From: Nocardioides litoris
GTDB lineage: Bacteria > Actinomycetota > Actinomycetes > Propionibacteriales > Nocardioidaceae
DNA: 64,000 bases
Assembly (NCBI RefSeq): GCF_006346315.1
Contig: NZ_VDMR01000010.1
Location: 62,001 to 126,000 of the forward strand
Direction of reading: 5' to 3'
The notes under the pieces were generated by a model that saw only the letters and a program-made list of their open reading frames with translations, ran no database searches and was not told the origin of the DNA. Of this stretch, positions 47,747-55,050 are shown piece after piece. The first letter of the stretch is position 1. Each line of letters opens with the position of its first letter. The translations under genes and the position numbers were made by a program.

Positions 47747-49072
47747 TCAGCGGATGGCGGCGTACCGGTCGAGGGCTTCTTGCCGCTCGGCCTTGTGGTC
47801 GACGATCGGCGCGGGGTAGCCGGCGGCCTCGCGGTCCTCGGCGCTGGGCTCGTGCGGGTCCTCGGCGTCGGCGAGCTCGGGGACCCACTCCAGGACGTAG
47901 GCGGCCTTCGGGTCGAACTTGCGGCCCTGGGTGGTGGGGTTGAAGACGCGGAAGTACGGCGCGGCGTCGGTGCCGCTGCCGGCGGTCCACTGCCAGCCGT
48001 GGTTGTTGGAGGCGAGGTCGCCGTCGACCAGCCAGTGCAGGAAGTGGCGGGCGCCGTGCTGCCACTCGACGTGCAGGTCCTTGACCAGGAAGCTGGCGGT
48101 GATCATCCGGAGCCGGTTGTGCATCCAGCCGGTGTGGCGCAGCTGGCGCATGCCGGCGTCGACGATCGGGAAGCCGGTGCGGCCCTCGCGCCAGGCGTCG
48201 AAGCCCTCGCCGGGGTCGTCGTAAGTCATCTTCGCGAACTCGGGGCGGTAGTACTCCCGGGCGGAGTCGGGCCGCTGGTAGAGCACGTCGGCGTAGAACT
48301 CGCGCCAAGCGATCTCGTCGCGGTAGGTGTCGACGCCGTTGCCGCGGCGGCGGGCGAGGTCGGCCAGGATCGTGCGCGGGTGGATCTCGCCGTACTTGAG
48401 GTGGTGGCTCATCCGCGAGGTGCCCTCGACGCCGGGGTTGTCGCGGCGGTCGGCGTAGTCCTTGGCCTGGTCGGCGAAGTGGTGCCAGGCCTCGGTCGCC
48501 GCCTCCTCGCCGGCCTCGGGCAGCTCGAGGTCGTCGGGCAGGTCGACGGTCGGCAGGTCGACGGTCTCCTTCAGGTGCCGCCAGCGGGCGTCGTCGGGCA
48601 GCGGGTCGGCCGGGTCGCGCCAGCCGTGCTTCTGCCACGCCCGCTTGAACGGGCTGAAGACCTTGTAGGGCTCGCCGCTGCCGTTCTGGATCCGGTCGGG
48701 CGCGACGGCGTACGGCGACCCGGTGCGGACGAGCTCGATGCCCTCGTCCTGGAGGGCCTGCTCGACGTCGAGGTCGCGCTGGTGGCCGTAGGGGCCGTAG
48801 TCGGCGGCGACGTGGACCCGCTCGGCGCCGACCTGCTGCGCCGCGCGGACGACCTCGCGGACCGGGTCGCCGCGCACGACCGAGACCGGGACGTCGCGGC
48901 GCAGGGCCTGCAGGGAGGAGACGAGGTAGGCCTGCCGGGACGGTCCGCTGGGGTCCCACAGGCGCGGGTCGAGCACGAACAGCGGCAGCGTCGGGCCGTC
49001 CTCGACGGCCGCGAGCAGCGCGGGGTTGTCGGCGGTGCGCAGGTCGCGGCGGAACCACATCACGGACGTCAC
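47747..49072 (-). CDS. phr: deoxyribodipyrimidine photolyase
   Basis: 441 residues of the cryptochrome/photolyase family, using light to split cyclobutane dimers. MWFRRDLRTADNPAL opens the antenna domain. The FAD domain shows SRMSHHLKYGEIHPR, YRDEIAWREFYADVLYQRPD, TGFPIVDAGMRQL, TGWMHNRLRMITASFLVKDL and NNHGWQWTAGSGTDAAPYFR, with the Trp electron-transfer region. Start GTG 49072; ATG 49060 is a shorter alternative. It is divergent from ideR. Confidence 0.95.
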   Translation of the reverse strand: MTSVMWFRRDLRTADNPALLAAVEDGPTLPLFVLDPRLWDPSGPSRQAYLVSSLQALRRDVPVSVVRGDPVREVVRAAQQVGAERVHVAADYGPYGHQRDLDVEQALQDEGIELVRTGSPYAVAPDRIQNGSGEPYKVFSPFKRAWQKHGWRDPADPLPDDARWRHLKETVDLPTVDLPDDLELPEAGEEAATEAWHHFADQAKDYADRRDNPGVEGTSRMSHHLKYGEIHPRTILADLARRRGNGVDTYRDEIAWREFYADVLYQRPDSAREYYRPEFAKMTYDDPGEGFDAWREGRTGFPIVDAGMRQLRHTGWMHNRLRMITASFLVKDLHVEWQHGARHFLHWLVDGDLASNNHGWQWTAGSGTDAAPYFRVFNPTTQGRKFDPKAAYVLEWVPELADAEDPHEPSAEDREAAGYPAPIVDHKAERQEALDRYAAIR

Positions 49073-49140
49073 CGGACCACGGTGCCAGCCGGGCCCTCCG
49101 AGCGTGCCCACCCTGACGTGGGGCTGCAACAATGGCTCGC

Positions 49141-49827
49141 GTGAGCGACCTGATCGACACCACCGAGATGTATCTGCGGACCATCTACGAGCTGGTCGAG
49201 GAAGGCATCGTGCCGCTGCGCGCCCGGATCGCCGAGCGGCTGCACCAGAGCGGCCCCACGGTCTCGCAGACCGTGGCCCGCATGGAGCGCGACGGCCTGC
49301 TCACCGTCGAGGGCGACCGCCACCTCGAGCTGACCGACGAGGGCCGGGTGCTGGCCACCCGCGTCATGCGCAAGCACCGCCTCGCCGAGCGCCTGCTCAC
49401 CGACGTGATCGGCCTCGAGTGGGAGCTGGTGCACGAGGAGGCCTGCCGCTGGGAGCACGTCATCTCCGAGACCGTCGAGCGCCGCCTGCTCGAGCTGCTC
49501 GACCACCCCACCGAGTCGCCCTACGGCAACCCGATCCCCGGCCTCGACGAGCTCGGCCAGAGCGCCATCGGCGAGGAGTTCATGGAGGGCGTCGAGGCGC
49601 TGTCCGACGCCGCGTCCGACGTCGAGGGCCGGGTGCTGGTGCGCCGCATCTCCGAGGAGATGCAGAAGGACGAGGTGCTGATGAGCGCCATGCGCCGCGC
49701 CGGCGCCCTGCCCGACAAGACCATCACCGTCGTCCGCACCGAGGAGGGCGTCCTCGTCGGCTCCGGCGGCGAGACCGCCGAGATCGTTCCCGAGGCGGCC
49801 GAGCACATCTTCGTGCGGCGGTTGTGA
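49141..49827 (+). CDS. ideR: IdeR/DtxR-family iron-dependent repressor
   Basis: 228 residues. It opens SDLIDTTEMYLRTIYEL, with helix-turn-helix RARIAERLHQSGPTVSQTVA. Metal ligands match those of DtxR/IdeR: Met in TEMYLRT, His and Glu in MRKHRLAERLL, and His, Cys, Glu and His in VHEEACRWEHV. A C-terminal SH3-like domain follows (about 150-228). GTG 49141 matches the family N-terminus and may be leaderless (CAACAAT lies seven bases before); ATG 49132 is an alternative. It represses iron uptake when Fe(II) is plentiful. Confidence 0.95.
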   Translation: MSDLIDTTEMYLRTIYELVEEGIVPLRARIAERLHQSGPTVSQTVARMERDGLLTVEGDRHLELTDEGRVLATRVMRKHRLAERLLTDVIGLEWELVHEEACRWEHVISETVERRLLELLDHPTESPYGNPIPGLDELGQSAIGEEFMEGVEALSDAASDVEGRVLVRRISEEMQKDEVLMSAMRRAGALPDKTITVVRTEEGVLVGSGGETAEIVPEAAEHIFVRRL

Positions 49828-49855
49828 CCGGTGGGGCTGGTGGAGCTGGACGGTT

Positions 49856-49945
49856 CTGGCAGATTCTCCGGTTAACTGGAGGATCTCCCACTCCTGGTGG
49901 GAAGTTCCGTCGCAGGAGTGGCAGTTTCTCCGCTTAACCGGAGGT
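49856..49945. repeat. palindromic dispersed repeat (TTAACCGGAG family)
   Basis: Two direct copies of GGCAGWTTCTCCGSTTAACYGG (about 28 bases, at about 49856-49883 and 49918-49945), each palindromic around TTAA. Between them is GGATCTCCCACTCCTGGTGGG (49881-49901), which also occurs, slightly changed and in both orientations, at the centre of the 4325-4800 palindrome. It lies between convergent ideR and the sirtuin gene and runs into the latter's 3' end. Confidence 0.8.
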
Positions 49946-50770
49946 TTTGCCGACCGGGGCGAGTCCCCGCCGCCCGACGAGCGCCGACAGGAACTCCGAG
50001 CACCCCGCCTCGACCTTGTACGTCGCGTGGTCGTCGCCGCGGGTGGTGCCGCGGTTGACGATGACGACGGGCACGCCGAGCTTGGCCGCGTGCCGGACGA
50101 ACCGGAACCCCGACATCACGGTCAGCGACGATCCCGCGACCAGCAGGGCGCCGTCGTCGGGGCCGAGCGCGTCGACGGCGGCGTAGCAGCGCTCGACGCG
50201 GGGCTTGGGGACGTTCTCGCCGAAGAACACGACGTCGGGCTTGAGGATGCCGCCGCACGCCTCGCACGCGGGCACGACGAACCCGGCGGTCTCCTCGAGG
50301 TCGACGTCGCCGTCGGGCCGCACCGCGACCGACGCGTGCCGGGCCGCCCACCCGGGGTTGAGCTCCTCGAGCCGGGCCTGCAGGGCCGCGCGCGACGACG
50401 TACGACGGCAGCCGAGGCACACGACGTCGGCGATGCGTCCGTGCAGGGCGATCATCGGGTCGGCGCCGGACTCCTCGTGGAGGCCGTCGACGTTCTGGGT
50501 GATGAGCAGCTCGGCGCCCAGGGCGGCGCAGGCGCGGTGGCCGGCGTTGGGCTCGGCGCGGCGCATCCGGCCCCAGCCGAGGTGGGAGCGGGCCCAGTAG
50601 CGCTGCTGGGCCTCGGGACCGGAGACGAGCTCCTGGTAGGTCATCGGGGTGCGGGCGGGCGAGCCCGGGCCGCGGTAGTCGGGGATGCCGGAGTCGGTGG
50701 ACAGGCCGGCGCCGGTGAGCAGCACCAGCCGCCGGTCGGCCAGCAGGTCGAGGGCCGCGAGCACGCTCAC
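49934..50770 (-). CDS. sirtuin (Sir2-type NAD-dependent protein deacylase)
   Basis: 278 residues. It removes acyl groups from protein lysines using NAD+. Motifs: LLTGAGLSTDSGIPDYRGPGS, TQNVDGLHEESG with catalytic His in LHGRI, zinc Cys pairs CLGC and CEACGG, VVFFGENVP, and VAGSSLTVMSG. The last residues (GKTSG) and the TAA stop are encoded inside the TTAACCGGAG repeat, so the tail may be acquired. GTG 50770 overlaps the DUF2277 stop by four bases. Confidence 0.92.
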   Translation of the reverse strand: MSVLAALDLLADRRLVLLTGAGLSTDSGIPDYRGPGSPARTPMTYQELVSGPEAQQRYWARSHLGWGRMRRAEPNAGHRACAALGAELLITQNVDGLHEESGADPMIALHGRIADVVCLGCRRTSSRAALQARLEELNPGWAARHASVAVRPDGDVDLEETAGFVVPACEACGGILKPDVVFFGENVPKPRVERCYAAVDALGPDDGALLVAGSSLTVMSGFRFVRHAAKLGVPVVIVNRGTTRGDDHATYKVEAGCSEFLSALVGRRGLAPVGKTSG

Positions 50771-51036
50771 GCGCCGTAGCGGAGCCGGGCCCGGGCGCGG
50801 GCCTTCTCGGCCTCGACCTCGCGGTTCTTGGGCGGGGCGGTGGTCACGAGGTCGTCGAGCAGGTGGCGGGTGAGGTGCGCGATCTCGCGGACGGCCTGGT
50901 CGAACGCCGCCTCGTTGGCCGCCGACGGCTTGGTCGTCCCGGCCACCTTGCGCACGAACTGCAGCGCGGCGGCGTGCACCTCGTCGTCGGTCGCCGGCGG
51001 CTCGAAGTTGTTGAGCGGTCGGATGTTGCGGCACAT
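50767..51036 (-). CDS. DUF2277 protein
   Basis: 89 residues beginning MCRNIRPLNNFEPPATDDEV, the unmistakable start of this conserved family, and containing FVRKVAGTTKPSAANEAAFD. The N-terminal Cys-Arg-Asn-Ile is nearly invariant in the family. It is translationally coupled to the sirtuin gene. Function unknown. Confidence 0.88.
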   Translation of the reverse strand: MCRNIRPLNNFEPPATDDEVHAAALQFVRKVAGTTKPSAANEAAFDQAVREIAHLTRHLLDDLVTTAPPKNREVEAEKARARARLRYGA

Positions 51037-51086
51037 GCCTCCAGGCTACGTCGCTGCGGCCGCGTGACCCGGCGCCCAGCCGGAGC

Positions 51087-53114
51087 TCAGTCCATCGCGA
51101 AGAACTCCACGTCCTCGCCCGTGACCAGCGCGACCTTGCCGTCCGGGAGGGGCAGCGTGCGCACCTCGGCGACGTCGCTGCCCCGCTCGACCTCGGTGTC
51201 GGTGACGGTGAGCCGGCCGCCCGCGACCACGATCCGCGAGAGGTAGCCGGTGCGGCCCTCCTGCCAGACGGTGAGCACGGTCCGCTCGGCGGGCAGCCAG
51301 GTCAGCTGGCGCGGGTCGACGCCGGCCAGGGCCTGGGTCCACCGGCCGTAGCCGTGGACGTCGAGCCGCCGGGGCGCGGTGAGGTCGGTGACGTCGAACA
51401 GGCCCACCTGGGCGCCGCCGCGGCCGTCGTCGCCGACGCCCAGGACGCGCATCGACCCCAGGGGGTGCAGGTAGGAGGAGAAGCCGGGGATCTTGAGCTC
51501 CCCGAGGAGCCGCGGCGCGGCGGGGTCGGTGAGGTCGACGGCGTACAACGGGTCGACCTGGCGGTAGGTCACCAGCAGGGCGAGGCCGTCGAACCACCGC
51601 ACCGACTGGATCTGCTCGCCCACCCCGAGCCCGTCGACCCGGCCGACCTCGACGAGGCGGTCGCCGTCGGCGCGGAGCGTGACGACGGCGTTCTCGTCGG
51701 CGGTCTCGCTCGACGGTCCGACCGCGAGCCGCAGCACGCCGTCGGCCTCGTCCATCGACCACCGGTCGCGGACGCTGCCCTCGACCTCGCCCGCGCCGAC
51801 GTACGTCGCGCCCGTGCCGTCGAGGGCGAAGTCGTAGACGTGCGTGGTGCCGCTGTCGGCCCGGCCGGGCTCGACCGGGCCGGACGTGCGGGTGGAGCAC
51901 TCCCAGCAGTCGGACCCGTCGCCGGAGGAGGCGAGGTAGAGGTGGTCGGCCGACTCGTAGGTCAGCGGGGCGTCGCCGGCCAGCCCGAGCGCGTCGGTCG
52001 TGCCGGGGTCGTCGGCGCCGAACCCCACCACCGCCATCGTGGCCAGGCCGAGGTCGGCCCGCGGGACCGCCACCCGGTCGCAGGAGAGCAGGTCGGTCGG
52101 CTCGCCTCCGTCGACGGTGACGCGGGGCAGCCAGTCGTCGATCGTGGTCCCCTCGACCAGGCGCCGGTTGTCGACGAGGGCGGCGTCGTCGCGGGGGCCG
52201 GTGAAGTCGAGGTCGGGCAGCCCCTTCGACAGCACCAGGCGCACGTCGTCGCCGTGCTGGCGGGCGGCCACCAGCGAGGCGTCGTAGTCGACGGTGTGCT
52301 CCAGCCGGGGAGCCGTCGGGTCGGACAGGTCGATGGTGAGCACCCGGATCTGCGGCGAGGCCGGCTCGCCGGGGTCCGGCGGGGTGCCGTCGTCACCGAC
52401 CGCGACCACCCGGTCACCCGTCAGCAGGATCTCGCCGTCGTGCAGGTCGCCCAGGTCCAGGCGCCCGAGCTCGCTCACCCCGGCCGACTCCGCCCCCGAC
52501 ACGTCGTACGTCGTCAGCTCGGCGCCCCGCAGCCGCACCAGCACCTCGCCGTCGGTCTTGACGCTGTCGGGCTCGTCGACCCCCGCCTCCTGGACGTTGG
52601 TGCCCGTCGCCGACGACTCCGCGCGGGTGGTGGCCGGCGCCGCGGACTGCTCGGCCGCCGCCCGGGGCAGCACCGGGACGGCGCCGTCGAGGGAGTCGAC
52701 CGTGGCGCCTGCGTCGAGGTCGACGGGCCACGGCGGGCGAGCCCACCCGTCCTCGCTCACCAGGTCGAGGCCGCGGTCGACGTAGTGCTGGAGCAGGTCG
52801 TCGCACGAGTCGGGGGCCTGCAGCTCGCCGAAGAACGCGACCGGGGTGGCGTCGCCGCCGCCCGCGCCCGGCCCGGCGGGCCCGCCCGGGGTGCCGGGGG
52901 AGCGGTCGGCCACGACGCCCCCGAGCACGAACGCCGCGGCCAGCCCGCCCAGCCCGCCCAGCGCGCCCACGGTCACCAGCGACCGGCGCAGCCGCCGCTC
53001 GGGCGACCGGCGGGGCGTCGTACGACCGGACGAGCGGCGCGCCTCGTGCAGGATCGCGTCGACGGGGGCGGGTCCGACGGGCAGGTCGTGCCAGTGCTTC
53101 TCGAGGTCGGTCAT
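51087..53114 (-). CDS. membrane-anchored beta-propeller protein coupled to a sigma factor
   Basis: 675 residues: a short cytoplasmic N-terminus (1-45; LEKHWHDLPVGPAPVDAILH), one membrane segment (about 47-68), a Gly/Pro linker, then about 550 residues of the beta-propeller-domain family (TNVQEAGVDEPDSVKTDG, LLTGDRVVAVGDDG, LYLASSGDG and RWFDGLALLVTYRQVDPLYA). The architecture is that of a transmembrane sensor, with propeller outside and a small cytosolic tail that could hold the sigma factor. It overlaps the sigma gene by four bases (ATGA). This anti-sigma role is inference. Confidence 0.8.
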   Translation of the reverse strand: MTDLEKHWHDLPVGPAPVDAILHEARRSSGRTTPRRSPERRLRRSLVTVGALGGLGGLAAAFVLGGVVADRSPGTPGGPAGPGAGGGDATPVAFFGELQAPDSCDDLLQHYVDRGLDLVSEDGWARPPWPVDLDAGATVDSLDGAVPVLPRAAAEQSAAPATTRAESSATGTNVQEAGVDEPDSVKTDGEVLVRLRGAELTTYDVSGAESAGVSELGRLDLGDLHDGEILLTGDRVVAVGDDGTPPDPGEPASPQIRVLTIDLSDPTAPRLEHTVDYDASLVAARQHGDDVRLVLSKGLPDLDFTGPRDDAALVDNRRLVEGTTIDDWLPRVTVDGGEPTDLLSCDRVAVPRADLGLATMAVVGFGADDPGTTDALGLAGDAPLTYESADHLYLASSGDGSDCWECSTRTSGPVEPGRADSGTTHVYDFALDGTGATYVGAGEVEGSVRDRWSMDEADGVLRLAVGPSSETADENAVVTLRADGDRLVEVGRVDGLGVGEQIQSVRWFDGLALLVTYRQVDPLYAVDLTDPAAPRLLGELKIPGFSSYLHPLGSMRVLGVGDDGRGGAQVGLFDVTDLTAPRRLDVHGYGRWTQALAGVDPRQLTWLPAERTVLTVWQEGRTGYLSRIVVAGGRLTVTDTEVERGSDVAEVRTLPLPDGKVALVTGEDVEFFAMD

Positions 53115-53671
53115 CGGGTGCCTCCGGTCTGGTCGGCGGTGTCGGCGGTGTCGGCGGTCTCGGGGGTGGGCCCGGGCCGCAGGTCGGTCAGGTGGTCGTC
53201 GGCCGCGAGGCGGGCCAGGGAGCGCGAGAGCCTGCTCTTGACGGTGCCGGCGGGCAGGCCGAGCGCCTCGGCGGTCTCGCGCTCGGACAGCCCGGCGAAG
53301 TACCGCAGCACCACGACGTCGCGGTGCGGCGGGGACAGCCCGGCCAGCGCGCGGTGCACGGCGTCGGCGGTGGCGAGGTCGTCTGCGGCGTCGCGGGTGG
53401 GCTCGGTCGGCTCGGGCAGCACCTCCGCGGGGCGCTCGCCCCACCAGCGGCGCCGCTTGCTGTCGCGCAGGCAGTTGAGCAGCACCCGGTAGACGTAGGC
53501 GGCCCGGTTGTCGGCCGCGACCACGCTCGGCCACGCGGTCCAGCAGCGCACGAGCGCGGTCTGGGCGACGTCCTCGGCCTCGTGCAGCGAGCAGCCCAGG
53601 AACACCGCGGAGCGCACGAGCCCGCCCCACGCCTCGCGGACGTACGCCGCGTAGTCGGCCTCGTGGTCCAT
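53111..53671 (-). CDS. SigE-family (ECF-like) RNA polymerase sigma factor
   Basis: 186 residues with sigma region 2 (YVREAWGGLVRSAVFLGCSL, EAEDVAQTALVRCWTAWPSV) and region 4 (ALAGLSPPHRDVVVLRYFAG, SERETAEALGLPAGTVKSRL). The pattern is the SigE-like ECF subgroup common in actinobacteria. The C-terminus has repeated Thr-Ala-Asp (ADTADTADQ). It is cotranscribed with the beta-propeller membrane protein, its probable regulator. Confidence 0.92.
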   Translation of the reverse strand: MDHEADYAAYVREAWGGLVRSAVFLGCSLHEAEDVAQTALVRCWTAWPSVVAADNRAAYVYRVLLNCLRDSKRRRWWGERPAEVLPEPTEPTRDAADDLATADAVHRALAGLSPPHRDVVVLRYFAGLSERETAEALGLPAGTVKSRLSRSLARLAADDHLTDLRPGPTPETADTADTADQTGGTR

Positions 53672-53767
53672 CTCGCTCCTGGTGGTCGGTGCTCGTCCAG
53701 GCGTACGACGGGCGAGGGGGTCCACCTGGTTCCACCCGCTCGCGACCGGATCCGCGAGGGTGCCACG

Positions 53768-54949
53768 ATGAGCGCCATGACCGGCGACAGCGACACCGCA
53801 CGCGACCTCGACCTCGTCCTCTTCGGCGCGACCGGGTTCACCGGCGGGCTGACCGCCGACTACCTCGCCGAGCACGGCCCCGACGGCCTGCGCTGGGCGC
53901 TGGCCGGCCGCAACCGGGCCAAGCTGGAGGCCGTCCGCGACCGCCTCGGCCTGCCCGACCTCGAGCTGGTGGTGGTCGACGCCTCCGACCAGGCCGCGCT
54001 GGCCGGCGTCGTACGACGCGCCAAGGTGGCCGTCACGACCGTCGGGCCCTACCAGCAGCTCGGCGGGCCGCTCGTCGCCGCGTGCGCCGAGACCGGCACC
54101 GACTACGTCGACCTGACCGGCGAGCCGGAGTTCGTCGACACCATGTACGTCCAGCACCACGAGACCGCCGAGGCCAGCGGTGCGCGCCTCGTGCACGCCT
54201 GCGGCTTCGACTCCGTGCCCCACGACCTCGGCGTGTACTTCACCGTGAAGGAGCTCGCCGCCGACGGGCCCATCACCGTGCGCGGCGTCGCCCGCAGCAA
54301 CGGCACCTTCTCCGGCGGCACCTTCCACTCCGCGATCGGCGCCTTCTCCCGCGCCAAGCAGATGGCCGCCGCCGCCAAGGCCCGCCGGCGCGCGCAGCCC
54401 AAGCCCGCCGACGGGCGGAGGTCGCGCGCCGTCGCCGGCAAGCCCCACCGCGACTCGACCCTGGGCTACTGGCTCGTCCCGCTGCCCACCATCGACCCGC
54501 AGGTCGTCGCCCGCAGCGGCGCCGCGCTGCCGGCGTACGGGCCCGACTTCCGCTACAGCCACTACGCCGGCACCAAGACGCTGCGGTACGCCGCCGGCGG
54601 GCTCGTCGGTGCCGGGCTGGTCGGCGTCGTCGCCCAGGTGCCCCCGGCGCGCAGGTTCCTGCTGTCGAAGGTGCCGCAGGGCCAGGGGCCCGACGAGGCG
54701 CGGCGGGCGAAGACGTGGTTCACCGTCGACTTCGTGGCCGAGAGCGGCGGCCGCACCCTGCACACCCGTGTCAGCGGCGGCGACCCCGGCTACACCGAGA
54801 CGGCCAAGATGCTCGCCGAGTCGGCGCTGTGCCTGGCCTTCGACGACAACCCGCCCACGGCGGGCTCCGTCACCACCGCCCAGGCGATGGGAGACAACCT
54901 CCTCGCCCGCCTCCGTGGCCAGGGCATCCGCTTCGACGTCGTCGGCTGA
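53768..54949 (+). CDS. saccharopine dehydrogenase-like/trans-acting enoyl reductase family protein
   Basis: 393 residues. The N-terminal Rossmann fold LVLFGATGFTGGLTADYLAE binds NADP(H). VVVDASDQAALAGVVRRAKV, TTVGPYQQLGGPLVAACAET, YVDLTGEPEFVD and HACGFDSVPHDLGV are typical of mycobacterial trans-acting enoyl reductase-type proteins. The C-terminal half is longer and less conserved. Role in lipid metabolism is a family expectation. ATG 53768 or 53777. Confidence 0.82.
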   Translation: MSAMTGDSDTARDLDLVLFGATGFTGGLTADYLAEHGPDGLRWALAGRNRAKLEAVRDRLGLPDLELVVVDASDQAALAGVVRRAKVAVTTVGPYQQLGGPLVAACAETGTDYVDLTGEPEFVDTMYVQHHETAEASGARLVHACGFDSVPHDLGVYFTVKELAADGPITVRGVARSNGTFSGGTFHSAIGAFSRAKQMAAAAKARRRAQPKPADGRRSRAVAGKPHRDSTLGYWLVPLPTIDPQVVARSGAALPAYGPDFRYSHYAGTKTLRYAAGGLVGAGLVGVVAQVPPARRFLLSKVPQGQGPDEARRAKTWFTVDFVAESGGRTLHTRVSGGDPGYTETAKMLAESALCLAFDDNPPTAGSVTTAQAMGDNLLARLRGQGIRFDVVG

Positions 54950-54962
54950 CCCGTCCCCGCCG

Positions 54963-55029
54963 GGGGTAGTCCCTGACGAAATGGTCGTGACATCCGCGAT
55001 CTGACGACCACATCGTCAGGGACTACCCC
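54963..55029. repeat. TAGTCCCTG hairpin, copy 2
   Basis: A perfect 17-bp stem (54963-54979 with 55013-55029) containing TAGTCCCTGACGA, continued inward by TGGTCGT/ACGACCA after a small bulge. Between convergent genes, so it may double as a terminator. The arm ends equal those of the 43136 hairpin. Confidence 0.88.
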
Positions 55030-55050
55030 GGGTAGCGGTCGCGGAGGGCC

